Shown: positions 1-7,093 of the stretch, piece by piece | How the letters are laid out: each line of letters starts with the position of its first letter | Numbering within the stretch: the stretch's first letter is position 1 | Assembly: GCA_038133845.1 (NCBI GenBank) | Contig: JAYPUA010000056.1 | Coordinates: 1-18,110, forward strand | Length of the DNA stretch: 18,110 nucleotides | Direction of reading: 5' to 3' | Source of the DNA: JAYPUA01 sp038133845 | GTDB taxonomy: Bacteria; SAR324; NAC60-12 | The notes under the pieces: model-generated | Databases searched by the model: none | Told to the model about the DNA's origin: nothing | What the model saw: only the letters and a program-made list of their open reading frames with translations | Position numbers and translations under genes: made by a program

Positions 1-12
1 AAGCGAGTCGGC

Positions 13-972
13 TTAACATCGGAGAATCAACACGGTCCGGTCATCTGAAAATTCTTCTGTCGTCGATCCTTTGACCGCAGGGCACTCTGAGAGTTTGTGG
101 GGGTCAAGGGCCTCAATACGGGAAAACTCTTCTTCCCACGCCTGCAAATCGACGTCTTGCGGCAGGGTAAAGTACCCGTCAGTAAATAGCTCGATGCTCC
201 TGACCTCTGACTTTGGCCTGGAAAAAGACAGCCTTCCTTCGCCAGCAAGTCGACCACCGTTCAGCGTTGCAAATCCAAGAGGAGAGTCTCCTCTGTTGGC
301 CCAGTGGTGCTGGGTCACGATCCCAAGCTGGAGAAATTCCAGAACGCTGGCTTCGGGAGCAAGTTCCAGCGCCAGGGCAGCGTGCTCAACGCTCTCCACC
401 TCTGCAGAAGTCAGCAAGCCCTTTGCAAGCGCCCGCTGGAGCCCATAGTAAATGATCTGACGGGTCTTTTGCTCCAACTCATCCCCGGAGAGTCCTTGTT
501 TTTGGAGAAGGTGATAGATGGTGACACGAGCAGTCGCTGATATTTGGTCAACACGCTTGCGCTGGATGAACTCCTCCCTCCCGTTCAGTCTGAGACCGCT
601 GTCTCCGAGCAGATGAAAGGACCACTGATCCTCGGTCTCCAGCGCCAGGGCGAGTGTGGTTGAAGGAGGTTTCTGTCCGGGCTCCCACTCCCCTCTTGCT
701 TCAAGCTGCTCCAGTGCACCCTGGAGAGACGCCGAGACCTGGTCCAGGAGCGTGTCGCCCGCATCTTGCGACCGTAGGTGCAGAGCGCTCACAGCCTCTG
801 CGCAGGTCAATGCGGCGAAGCGTCCGCTGGTGACGCCGTTGATGATCGTCTGGGTCGGGTCCGTTGCTCCATCCAGCACCGCGTAATAGTGTCCAGGGAG
901 AACCAGCAACACGTCATCTCCTGGAGCCTCGCTCTCCCGGAACTTGGGGCAGCTAAAACAGCTGATTTGCAT
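13..972 (-). CDS. Divergent PP2C-type protein phosphatase, last gene of ABC transporter operon
   Basis: 319 aa, complete. The pattern of a PPM/PP2C serine/threonine phosphatase is visible in order: VLDGATDP (res 32-39, in place of the usual DGHGG), STTLALAL (104-111), GDSG (123-126), ELFTDGYF (261-268) and DDRTVLIL (310-317). The Asp residues in these motifs (D34, D124, D265, D310/D311) match the positions that bind the two Mn/Mg ions in the family. An inserted helical stretch (about 140-225) replaces the usual middle of the fold. There is no signal peptide or membrane segment, so it is cytoplasmic. The ATG lies 3 bases after the permease stop, so it is very likely co-transcribed and translationally coupled. 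Expected reaction: dephosphorylation of phospho-Ser/Thr or of a small phosphorylated ligand; the real substrate is unknown. It might regulate the transporter or process its cargo. The family call is fairly firm; the role is inference. Confidence 0.72.
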   Translation of the reverse strand: MQISCFSCPKFRESEAPGDDVLLVLPGHYYAVLDGATDPTQTIINGVTSGRFAALTCAEAVSALHLRSQDAGDTLLDQVSASLQGALEQLEARGEWEPGQKPPSTTLALALETEDQWSFHLLGDSGLRLNGREEFIQRKRVDQISATARVTIYHLLQKQGLSGDELEQKTRQIIYYGLQRALAKGLLTSAEVESVEHAALALELAPEASVLEFLQLGIVTQHHWANRGDSPLGFATLNGGRLAGEGRLSFSRPKSEVRSIELFTDGYFTLPQDVDLQAWEEEFSRIEALDPHKLSECPAVKGSTTEEFSDDRTVLILRC

Positions 973-975
973 GAC

Positions 976-2622
976 TCAGATAAATGAAGTTCCGTCGGAT
1001 TTAGTGATTTTGATGACGGCGAAAACGCAGGCAGCAGTGCTCACCAACAGGATGGTGGAAAGAGCTGCCGCGATGCCGAACTCTCCATCCAGCACGGACA
1101 GGTAGACTCTTACAGGCATCGTCATCGTTGAGGACGTGTAGAGGATCAGAGTGGAGGAGAGTTCGTTGATTGCCGTGATGAAGCTCATCATTCCTCCGGC
1201 GATCAGCCCGGGGAGAAGGAGTGGGAGGGTGATCTTGAGGAAGACGAGCGAGGGGGGGACCCCCAGGCTCACGGCGGCCTCCTCGACAGAGGGCTTGATC
1301 GTCCTCAGGGTCGCTGATGCTGAGCGGACTCCATAGGGCAGGCGCCGGATAAAAACGATGAGGACGATGATGGACATGGTGCCCACCAGGTCCAGCGGCC
1401 ATGCATTGAAGGAGATTACGAAGCCAATGGCCATGACGACACCGGGGACGATGTAGGGAACCATCAAGATACTGTCGAGGGCGCCAGACCAGGCGTTGCT
1501 TCTACGGACGATGACATAGGCTATCAGACCGCTGACGGATACAATCATCACCACTGCCAGGCTGGAGAACATGAAACTGTTCGCTACAGATCCTGTGATC
1601 TCGCGCCAGACACGATCGTAACTTTCCAAAGAGTAGCCCCCGCTGAAAACAGGTCCCCGAGTTGCGAGAAAGGAGGTGTGAACGACCACCAGATTGGGAA
1701 GCATGCTGATCAGAACGATCAGGTAGCAGCTCACTTGCAGCAAGAGCCCACTGATGCCTTGAGGCTCCAGCTTTTCCCTTTTGCGGGCAATCCCTCCGAC
1801 GTAGCGACGGCGCTTCATGAAGCGCCGCTGCAACCCCACCGCGAGCACGGAGACCACAGTCATGATGATCGAGATGGTAACCGCCAGAGAGGGGGTCCCT
1901 CCCATCTCGGTAGTATACTGGTTGTAGGCGATTGTGGAGAGAGTTCGAAAGTTCTTCCCAATGATTGAGGGAGTGCCAAAGTCGGCAATGCTCAGGACAA
2001 AACAGAGGATCGCGCTGGTGCTCACTGCCGGAAAGGCCAGCGGGAGGGTGATGTAGAGGAAACGCTCCCAAGCTCGATAGCCCAGATTTTCCGCAGCCTC
2101 TTCAAACGAGCGGTTGATGGAGCTCAGCGCGCCTTCGGTCATCAGGTAGACAAATGGATAATACTTGAAGCTGAAAACCAGGACGATTCCGGGAAGTCCG
2201 TAAATCAGTGGAGGATCCCAACCCAGGCTCCGGAGAAAGTTGGTAATTTCTCCATTGGCCCCCAAAAGCATGATCCAGGCGTAAGCGCCGATGAAGGGGG
2301 GGGAGACCAGCGCGAGAATCGCCAGCGTTGAGACAAACGCTCTGAGGCGCACGTTGTAGCGGGACATGAAGTACGCCAGCGGGATGCCCAGCAAGCACGC
2401 TCCGATCATTCCCAAGACCCCAACCACCAAGGTGTTGATGATTGCGGCCCGATAGTAGCGGTGAGAAAAGACTTTCTCGTAGTAGCGGAGGGTAAGGTCT
2501 CCCGTGTCTGCGTCAAGAAAGCTGACGTGCAGAACCTGCCAAAGGGGCCACAGCAGAAAGAGCGCAACCACCCCAAGGATTCCAAGGAGGATCCCGGTCC
2601 AGAAGTCGGGGAAACGCTTCAT
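976..2622 (-). CDS. ABC transporter permease, fused two-domain type (Fe3+/2-aminoethylphosphonate/thiamine class)
   Basis: 548 aa inner-membrane permease made of two homologous halves, each with about six hydrophobic helices. Each half carries the EAA loop that docks on the ATPase: SFEEAAENLGYRAWERF (172-188) and SVEEAAVSLGVPPSLVF (445-461). This fused layout and length are typical of FbpB (ferric ion), ThiP (thiamine) and PhnU2-like (2-aminoethylphosphonate) permeases. The halves are joined by a basic linker (RRFMKRRRYVGGIARKREK, 266-284), probably cytoplasmic. The ATG overlaps the stop of the upstream ATPase gene (ATGA), a standard sign of coupled translation. A run of eight C (coding strand) encodes the SPPF around residue 107-110. 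The permease class is clear; the transported substrate cannot be read from the sequence. Confidence 0.88.
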   Translation of the reverse strand: MKRFPDFWTGILLGILGVVALFLLWPLWQVLHVSFLDADTGDLTLRYYEKVFSHRYYRAAIINTLVVGVLGMIGACLLGIPLAYFMSRYNVRLRAFVSTLAILALVSPPFIGAYAWIMLLGANGEITNFLRSLGWDPPLIYGLPGIVLVFSFKYYPFVYLMTEGALSSINRSFEEAAENLGYRAWERFLYITLPLAFPAVSTSAILCFVLSIADFGTPSIIGKNFRTLSTIAYNQYTTEMGGTPSLAVTISIIMTVVSVLAVGLQRRFMKRRRYVGGIARKREKLEPQGISGLLLQVSCYLIVLISMLPNLVVVHTSFLATRGPVFSGGYSLESYDRVWREITGSVANSFMFSSLAVVMIVSVSGLIAYVIVRRSNAWSGALDSILMVPYIVPGVVMAIGFVISFNAWPLDLVGTMSIIVLIVFIRRLPYGVRSASATLRTIKPSVEEAAVSLGVPPSLVFLKITLPLLLPGLIAGGMMSFITAINELSSTLILYTSSTMTMPVRVYLSVLDGEFGIAAALSTILLVSTAACVFAVIKITKSDGTSFI

Positions 2623-3692
2623 GGCCTTGATCGAATCCGAGAACCTGCAGGGGAGTTTTCAAAGTACTTGAAGTCTCGCTCATTCATTCCTACCTCAACC
2701 TGCTGCCCTGAATTCAGCGAGGTCGTCCCGTCTCCCATTGGCAGGATGATCTTCAGGGGGGCCTGGTCTGCGGTGCGGGCGATCAGGTGATACTCCCGCC
2801 CAAAGAAATTCACCTGCTCCAGTGTGACGAGAAGCCTCAAGTCGGAGGCGGCGACTCGCTCTGGAGCCAGGCTGATCTGTTCCGGACGGATTGTGGCCGT
2901 CGCTCCCTGTGGAGGCGGGGAGAGGGAACGGTTGGAAGCTCGGGCCGCTTGCAAGGCAGGGGCATCGGGCTCAAGAAAGTTGTTGCCACCTACGAAAGAC
3001 GCGACAAACAAGTTGGCTGGGTCCCTGTAGACCTCCAAGGGGGTTCCAATCTGTTGGACCTGCCCCTCATTGAGCACGCATATCAAGTCTGAGACCGCGA
3101 GCGCTTCTTCTTGATCGTGCGTTACGTAGATGGTGGTGATCCCCAACTGCTGTTGAATTCCTCGGATCTCTGTACGCAACTCCTCTCGCAGCTGAGCATC
3201 CAGATTGGAGAGGGGCTCGTCCATGAGGATCACTCCCGGATTCATGACCAGGGATCGGGCCAGGCCCACTCGCTGTTGCTGACCGCCGCTCAATTCGTGG
3301 GGCATGCGTTGGCGGAGTGACTCCAGCTGCACAACACCAAGAATTCCATCAAGCCGCCTCTTGAACTCTGATGAAGGAAGCCGTTGACGCTTGAGTCCAA
3401 AGGCCACGTTCTCTTCGACACTCAAATGCGGGAAGACCGCATAGTCCTGGAAGACCATGCCGATATTTCTTTGATGGGGGGGGGTGTCGATCAGCGAGGC
3501 TCCGTCGATACGGAGGTCGCCAGAGTCAAGGTGGTGAAACCCTGCGAGCGCCCTGAGCAGGGTGGTCTTCCCACATCCGCTAGGCCCCAGCAGGGTGAAG
3601 AAGTTCCCACTGGGAACCTTTAGGGAGACACCGTCAAGTGCTCGAAAGGCATCGTAGCACTTGACGGCCTGATCGATCTCAACGTGAGCCAA
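2619..3692 (-). CDS. ABC transporter ATP-binding protein (FbpC/PotA/PhnT2-like)
   Basis: 357 aa ATPase. Seen directly: Walker A GPSGCGKTT (36-44), Q-loop Gln82, signature LSGGQQQR (134-141), Walker B VILMDEP (154-160), D-loop SNLDA (162-166) and H-loop VTHDQEEA (190-197). A C-terminal TOBE-like domain (about 235-345, with ATIRPEQISLAP) follows, as in iron, spermidine, phosphonate and sugar importers. It should power the permease encoded immediately downstream. The start is TTG at 3692, with GAGAG about 8 bases upstream; no ATG or GTG fits better and the N-terminus aligns with the family. It lies 45 bases after the binding-protein gene. A nine-base C run covers codons 70-73 (the TPPH region), a possible slippage site. 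MalK-type ATPases look similar, so it could also serve a second importer, but its operon makes the local permease its first partner. Confidence 0.9.
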   Translation of the reverse strand: MAHVEIDQAVKCYDAFRALDGVSLKVPSGNFFTLLGPSGCGKTTLLRALAGFHHLDSGDLRIDGASLIDTPPHQRNIGMVFQDYAVFPHLSVEENVAFGLKRQRLPSSEFKRRLDGILGVVQLESLRQRMPHELSGGQQQRVGLARSLVMNPGVILMDEPLSNLDAQLREELRTEIRGIQQQLGITTIYVTHDQEEALAVSDLICVLNEGQVQQIGTPLEVYRDPANLFVASFVGGNNFLEPDAPALQAARASNRSLSPPPQGATATIRPEQISLAPERVAASDLRLLVTLEQVNFFGREYHLIARTADQAPLKIILPMGDGTTSLNSGQQVEVGMNERDFKYFENSPAGSRIRSRP

Positions 3693-3737
3693 ATACTTGC
3701 TCTCGCAAAGGTCGAGACGAATCCTTCCAGGCCGGGC

Positions 3738-4730
3738 TCACTGGACTTCAAGCAGAGTGTCGTTCCAGCGCTCCAGGAGTCGCTTTTTGTTCTCCACGGC
3801 CCAGAGAAGATTGTAGTCGATTGTTTTGATCTGAGTGAGCGGGGTCAACTCTTTGACCGAATCGACATCCACCCGAACCGGCCTTCGACCAATGGAGGCC
3901 ACAACGCTTTGAGCTTCTTTCGAGATCATGAAGTCCAGGAACTGTTTGCCCGCATCGGGGTTCGGACCGTTGTTAACCAGCGCCATTGCATCCGGAACCA
4001 GCGAGGTGCCATCTGATGGGTAGACGATCTGCACCGGACCTCCACCCAACTTGTAGCGCAAAGCCGCATCCTCAAGCGTGATCCCCACCGCAGCCTCTCC
4101 GTCGTTGACAAACCTCGGGACCGCTCCGGAACTGTTGGAAAGCACCATGTTGGCCATCATGCCTTTATAAAGATCCCAACCTTGGTCATTGTCCCCGTAG
4201 ATCTGGAGAACGGTAGCCAACTGGATGTATGACGAACCTGACTTGTCAGCACGAGCAGAGGAGATCATGCCCCTCATGGAAGCTTGGGTCAGGTCCTTCC
4301 AGGACTTGGGCATTGCGCCAGCATCCATTTGCTGGGTATTGACCAGAAAGACAGAGACAATCGCTGTAAACGGAAGCCAGGTCTTGCTGGGCCGGAGTTG
4401 CGGGTTGATCTTGTCGTTGTCCTTCGGAACGTAGTTCACGAACAACTCCTTGTTGAAGTCGACCAACTCTCCTCCAACACTCCAGATCACGTCTGCAGTT
4501 TGGCGCCCTTTTTCTGCCTTCAGTCGGTTGAGAAGCTCTCCGGACCCCGCTTTGACAATCTCTACCTTGATCCCGGAGTTTTTCTCAAACAGCGGAACCA
4601 GCGCGTCAATCAGTTCCTGAGGCGCAGCGGTGTACACCGCAACAGCTCCTGCCGCCCAGGCGCCGGTTCCCACGGTGAGCATACAGGCCGTAGCCAAGAA
4701 TATTTTGGAAAGTCTCTTGATGAACAACAT
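3738..4730 (-). CDS. Periplasmic substrate-binding protein, Fe3+/phosphonate-type ABC transporter
   Basis: 330 aa. The N-terminus MLFIKRLSKIFLATACMLTV... is a Sec signal peptide with likely cleavage after AWA (res ~24-26). The mature protein begins GAVAVYTAAPQELIDALVPLFEK, the opening of the AfuA/FbpA/PhnS2 group of type 2 binding proteins, and also has TADVIWSVGG (79-87) and an MPKSWKDL-type hinge segment. The frame is open further upstream, but the ATG at 4730 is chosen because it begins the signal peptide and has GAGG a few bases before it. First gene of the four-gene operon. The Tyr-Tyr iron ligand pair of FbpA-type proteins is not visible, so ferric ion is doubtful; 2-aminoethylphosphonate, sugar phosphate or another small anion are alternatives. 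The protein class is confident, the ligand open. Confidence 0.86.
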   Translation of the reverse strand: MLFIKRLSKIFLATACMLTVGTGAWAAGAVAVYTAAPQELIDALVPLFEKNSGIKVEIVKAGSGELLNRLKAEKGRQTADVIWSVGGELVDFNKELFVNYVPKDNDKINPQLRPSKTWLPFTAIVSVFLVNTQQMDAGAMPKSWKDLTQASMRGMISSARADKSGSSYIQLATVLQIYGDNDQGWDLYKGMMANMVLSNSSGAVPRFVNDGEAAVGITLEDAALRYKLGGGPVQIVYPSDGTSLVPDAMALVNNGPNPDAGKQFLDFMISKEAQSVVASIGRRPVRVDVDSVKELTPLTQIKTIDYNLLWAVENKKRLLERWNDTLLEVQ

Positions 4731-5042
4731 GAGCCCTCGAAAAGAGTGATGCAAATTGAGCCAACGCCCCCCTTGAGCTAGAGCAAGGCCGTTGACTTGC
4801 GAAACGTGGAAAATATCGCCTCGCTCACAGAACTGCAAGGAATTTGATCCTGAAGATCACTTTTTTGGTAGCGCCATTGGTCGACAGGCAGCTTTTTTCG
4901 ATGGGGAGTGAGCCCCGAACACCGCGCTCCCGGGAGGGGCTTCCCCCGTGTGGCGATCAACACGGAAAACCGAGATGGTGCCTGTAGGGCCCACCTCCGG
5001 CCTCCCACTACTGTTTACCCCCTAACCAGCCCCAAAAATTAT
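4731..5042. other. Intergenic region upstream of the ABC operon, with several short palindromes
   Basis: 312 bases between the MotA-like gene stop and the binding-protein start, both on the minus strand. No convincing gene is present; short open frames here have no recognisable features. Its right part (4903-4965) is GC-rich with three small palindromes: GGGG..CCCC (4903-4916), CTCCCGGGAG (4927-4936) and CCGTGT-N8-ACACGG (4946-4965). They could form RNA structure after the MotA-like gene, but none is followed by a T run in the minus direction. A TGATC-N5-GATCA stem followed by six T (4845-4866) is oriented for plus-strand transcripts only. Nearer the operon, CCTTG-N8-CAAGG (4772-4789) lies about 42-59 bases before the binding-protein start and could be an operator. 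I could not fix a promoter. Confidence 0.4.
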
Positions 5043-5591
5043 CTATTTCGGGATGCTCTGTCCCTGTAGATCCTCCTCCAGCTTTTTCCGCTTCAGGTGC
5101 TCGGCGTAGGCCCTGAGAAAGATGGAGGTGGTCAGCCCAACAAAATAAGCGAGGAAGGCGACCCCAAATCCCACCGCCATGCTCCTCTCGTTGAACTGCC
5201 CCCAAAACAGGAGCAATGCGCCAATGGCACCCCCCAACTCTCCCACATCTTTGGCCACATGGGAGGCCTCCTCGTACATCGTGATCCGGTCTCCCCGCTT
5301 GCTGTACATCACCAGAAACGTAATCCCCCAAACGATGGCAAAGGTCGGCAGGTCGAGCAGGATCGCTATTTTGGGAATGATGATGCTGATCGAACCCTCT
5401 CCGCAGGTGAACTTGCCCTGAACATCGTCTATCGGGGTGAAGCTCTCTTCCCCGGCGCCGTTGTCGTAGGTATAGACCTCCTCGCAGACCCCACTGACGA
5501 TATCCCAGTTGAACTCCATCTCCATGAAGTTGTAGAACAGCGCCAAGAAGATCAGCAACGCAATTCCCCCAAAGCGAACTCTCACTCCCAT
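5043..5591 (-). CDS. Small four-helix membrane protein, MotA/TolQ/ExbB-like
   Basis: 182 aa. The ATG at 5591 is preceded by a strong AGGAGA seven bases upstream; the frame continues upstream without features, so this start is chosen. Predicted helices: about 8-24, 68-96, 119-132 and 138-163. A loop after helix 1 holds Cys36 and Cys63, probably outside the cytoplasm and possibly a disulphide. The segment LDLPTFAIVWGITFLV (79-94) recalls the second helix of MotA, and MAVGFGVAFLAYFVGLTTSI (138-157), followed by a charged AEHLKRKKLEEDL tail, recalls the last MotA/ExbB helix. MotA is usually about 250-300 aa with a large cytoplasmic domain between helices 2 and 3; here that part is only about 20-25 residues. 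No MotB/ExbD/TolR partner is adjacent. A role in a proton- or sodium-driven stator is inference from weak similarity. Confidence 0.7.
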   Translation of the reverse strand: MGVRVRFGGIALLIFLALFYNFMEMEFNWDIVSGVCEEVYTYDNGAGEESFTPIDDVQGKFTCGEGSISIIIPKIAILLDLPTFAIVWGITFLVMYSKRGDRITMYEEASHVAKDVGELGGAIGALLLFWGQFNERSMAVGFGVAFLAYFVGLTTSIFLRAYAEHLKRKKLEEDLQGQSIPK

Positions 5592-5720
5592 GTCAATCTC
5601 CTGTATCCGGTGAACCAAGCAAACAGGGCCTAGGGTGGAAGATCGCTGGGAGAAGTCAACATTTTGTGGCGGGTTCGAGGCACAACTCTTTGCCTGTTGG
5701 GCCAGCGGCACCTCGCGGCC

Positions 5721-5749
5721 TGTAAAACCAATTTCAAAAATTGGCTCAA
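5721..5749 (-). promoter_or_regulatory. Candidate promoter of the MotA-like gene
   Basis: On the minus strand TTGAGC (5749-5744) and TTTACA (5726-5721) are separated by exactly 17 bases. The -10 match is poor (three of six). If real, the transcript would begin near 5714 with a leader of about 120 bases. The 17-base spacer is itself a palindrome (see 5726-5757), which would suit a repressor site. Low confidence as a promoter. Confidence 0.25.
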
Positions 5750-5757
5750 AATTGGTT
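5726..5757. promoter_or_regulatory. Overlapping inverted repeats, candidate operator
   Basis: CCAATTT (5728-5734), three bases, then AAATTGG (5738-5744) form a perfect 17-base palindrome. A third half-site AAATTGGTT (5749-5757) pairs perfectly with AACCAATTT (5726-5734). Similar AATTGG elements recur at 5878-5885 and 5900-5907 beside the regulator gene. Repeated symmetric half-sites in a divergent region next to a GntR-LacI regulator make an operator likely, but which regulator binds is inference. Confidence 0.5.
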
Positions 5758-5861
5758 CTGTTTTTTGGCGAAAAAAAAATGAATCGATGGTTTTTTGACA
5801 GATCTCTGAATGGTGCAGGTCTCAATCTCAAATTATTTTGGTCCTGCCCTCCGTCTTGTCA

Positions 5862-5890
5862 TTGACTCTACCAAGCACAATTGGTTTATT
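5862..5890 (+). promoter_or_regulatory. Candidate promoter of the regulator/arabinoside operon
   Basis: TTGACT (5862-5867) and TTTATT (5885-5890) are separated by 17 bases. The -35 matches the sigma-70 consensus at five of six positions and the -10 at four of six. Transcription would begin near 5897. A palindrome occupies the spacer (5870-5885), the usual place for a repressor to block polymerase. Confidence 0.45.
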
Positions 5891-5907
5891 TCTGCTCGTC
5901 AATTGGT
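5870..5907. promoter_or_regulatory. Candidate operator sites at the regulator promoter
   Basis: ACCAA-N6-TTGGT (5870-5885) lies between the candidate -35 and -10 boxes. The element CAATTGGT occurs at 5878-5885 and again at 5900-5907, start-to-start distance 22 bases or about two helical turns, so both copies face the same side of the DNA. This suggests autoregulation by the downstream gene product. Confidence 0.45.
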
Positions 5908-5963
5908 GGCGAATGCCGGGCTGCCAAAGGCTTCTCTCCCAAACCCTCATCACGGTCTCTTTG

Positions 5964-7016
5964 ATGCTCATGAAGCATGAAGAGTTGCTTCTCTCCATCA
6001 AGGAAATGGTCACCAGCAATCCAGGCCAGCGCCTCCCCAGTGAGAGGAGCCTGGCTCTGAGCCTGGGGGTCAGCCGGGCCAAGGTCCGTCATGTCCTGGA
6101 CCGTCTGGAGAGCGACAGGCTGATCGTCCGGCAGAGAGGGAGTGGCAACTACGCGGTGGATCCCCACAAGGAGCAGCTCAGCACGGTTGCGATTTTGGTG
6201 GACCGGGATCTCAAGCTCGGCAATGACCCTTTCTACACCATGCTTCTGGAGCAGTTGCAGTCCGCTCTGCAGCATGAGGGAGTCCGCTCGTTGATTGAGC
6301 GGATTGACCAGGACACGGTCTTGAGGCATCAGGAGGATGCCCTGATCACCCTAGGATACGCGGGCAAGGCGGTGATCGAGTCACTGGGAGCAGAAGGACC
6401 GCCGGTGCTGGGTTTTTTTGTCGATGCGAACCCTTATCCGGGAGCTCAGGTCAGCCTGGTTCAGACGGACAACTTCGATGCCGGATACCAGGCGGGGAAG
6501 TATTTGTGCTCCTTGGGTGTCAAGGAGCTTTGCTTTGTAGGGCCGGAGAACCTGCCGGCTTCCAAGGAGCGCTACCTGGGAGCAAAGTACTACTGCAACC
6601 AGCATGGGAAACGCATCAACCGCCTGTTCTGTCGCATGAACTACTCCGGAGGGTTTGAAGCCGCCCAGCAGCTGGGGCCGGTGGAGGAGGGAGCTTTGCA
6701 CGGGGTCATTGCCTCCAACGATTGGGTGGCGATTGGGTGCCACACTTCAATGATTTCGTTGGGCCAGGAGCAGCGCAGCCGTCATGTGCTGGTCAGCTTC
6801 GATGGCCTGCCGATTACCCGGGACCCTTCGTTGGAAATTCACTCCATGGCGATGCCTGTAAGCACCATCGTGCGTGACTCGATCTTTGAACTTCAACGCT
6901 ACATCGACCACCCCACAGGCTCTGGACGTGTTCTGAAGTACCGTTTTGAGTGGTCCAAGGACATGATCCGGCGGTTGGCCTTGAAACAATCCCAAGCAGG
7001 AGGAGGGTACATGTGA
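5964..7016 (+). CDS. AraR-type transcriptional regulator (GntR winged helix fused to LacI-type sensor domain)
   Basis: 350 aa from this ATG. Residues ~5-65 are a GntR winged helix-turn-helix (RLPSERSLALSLGVSRAKVRHVL, then the wing IVRQRGSGNYAV). From ~75 onward comes a LacI/periplasmic-binding-like effector domain (TVAILVDRD..., ...SLVQTDNFDAGYQAGKYL, ...HGVIASNDWVAIGC, ...VLVSFDGLPIT). This chimera is the layout of Bacillus AraR, the L-arabinose repressor, of similar length. The frame is open from 5838; starts at 5913 (GGTGG upstream), 5964 and 5970 are possible. I chose 5964 because GntR domains begin about ten residues before the first helix; no start has a strong ribosome site. It heads the arabinoside operon, 77 bases before the binding-protein gene. 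It probably represses its own operon, with arabinose or an arabinoside as inducer (inference from neighbours). Confidence 0.85.
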   Translation: MLMKHEELLLSIKEMVTSNPGQRLPSERSLALSLGVSRAKVRHVLDRLESDRLIVRQRGSGNYAVDPHKEQLSTVAILVDRDLKLGNDPFYTMLLEQLQSALQHEGVRSLIERIDQDTVLRHQEDALITLGYAGKAVIESLGAEGPPVLGFFVDANPYPGAQVSLVQTDNFDAGYQAGKYLCSLGVKELCFVGPENLPASKERYLGAKYYCNQHGKRINRLFCRMNYSGGFEAAQQLGPVEEGALHGVIASNDWVAIGCHTSMISLGQEQRSRHVLVSFDGLPITRDPSLEIHSMAMPVSTIVRDSIFELQRYIDHPTGSGRVLKYRFEWSKDMIRRLALKQSQAGGGYM

Positions 7017-7093
7017 CAACGCTCACCCTACTGATTCAACCGAGGCTGATTCGAGTTTGCCTCACGTCAATACTTCACAACCAAGGATTTCTG

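Noticed and set aside
4731..4838. Upstream extension of the phosphonate/iron-type binding protein
   Set aside because: It would bury the signal peptide; the ATG at 4730 starts the signal peptide and has a ribosome site.
4845..4866. Hairpin followed by six T resembling an intrinsic terminator
   Set aside because: It is oriented for plus-strand transcription, where no gene is present, and the stem is only 5 bp.
4778..5008. 76-codon minus-strand open frame in the intergenic gap
   Set aside because: No ribosome site, no domain, and the translation is rich in Arg/Pro/Ser as random GC-rich DNA gives.
5592..5831. Upstream extension of the MotA-like gene to an ATG at 5831
   Set aside because: The extra 80 residues look like translated promoter DNA, and a strong AGGAGA precedes the ATG at 5591.
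6950..7093. Upstream extension of the sugar-binding protein overlapping the regulator gene
   Set aside because: A signal peptide begins at the ATG at 7094, which has AAGGA upstream.
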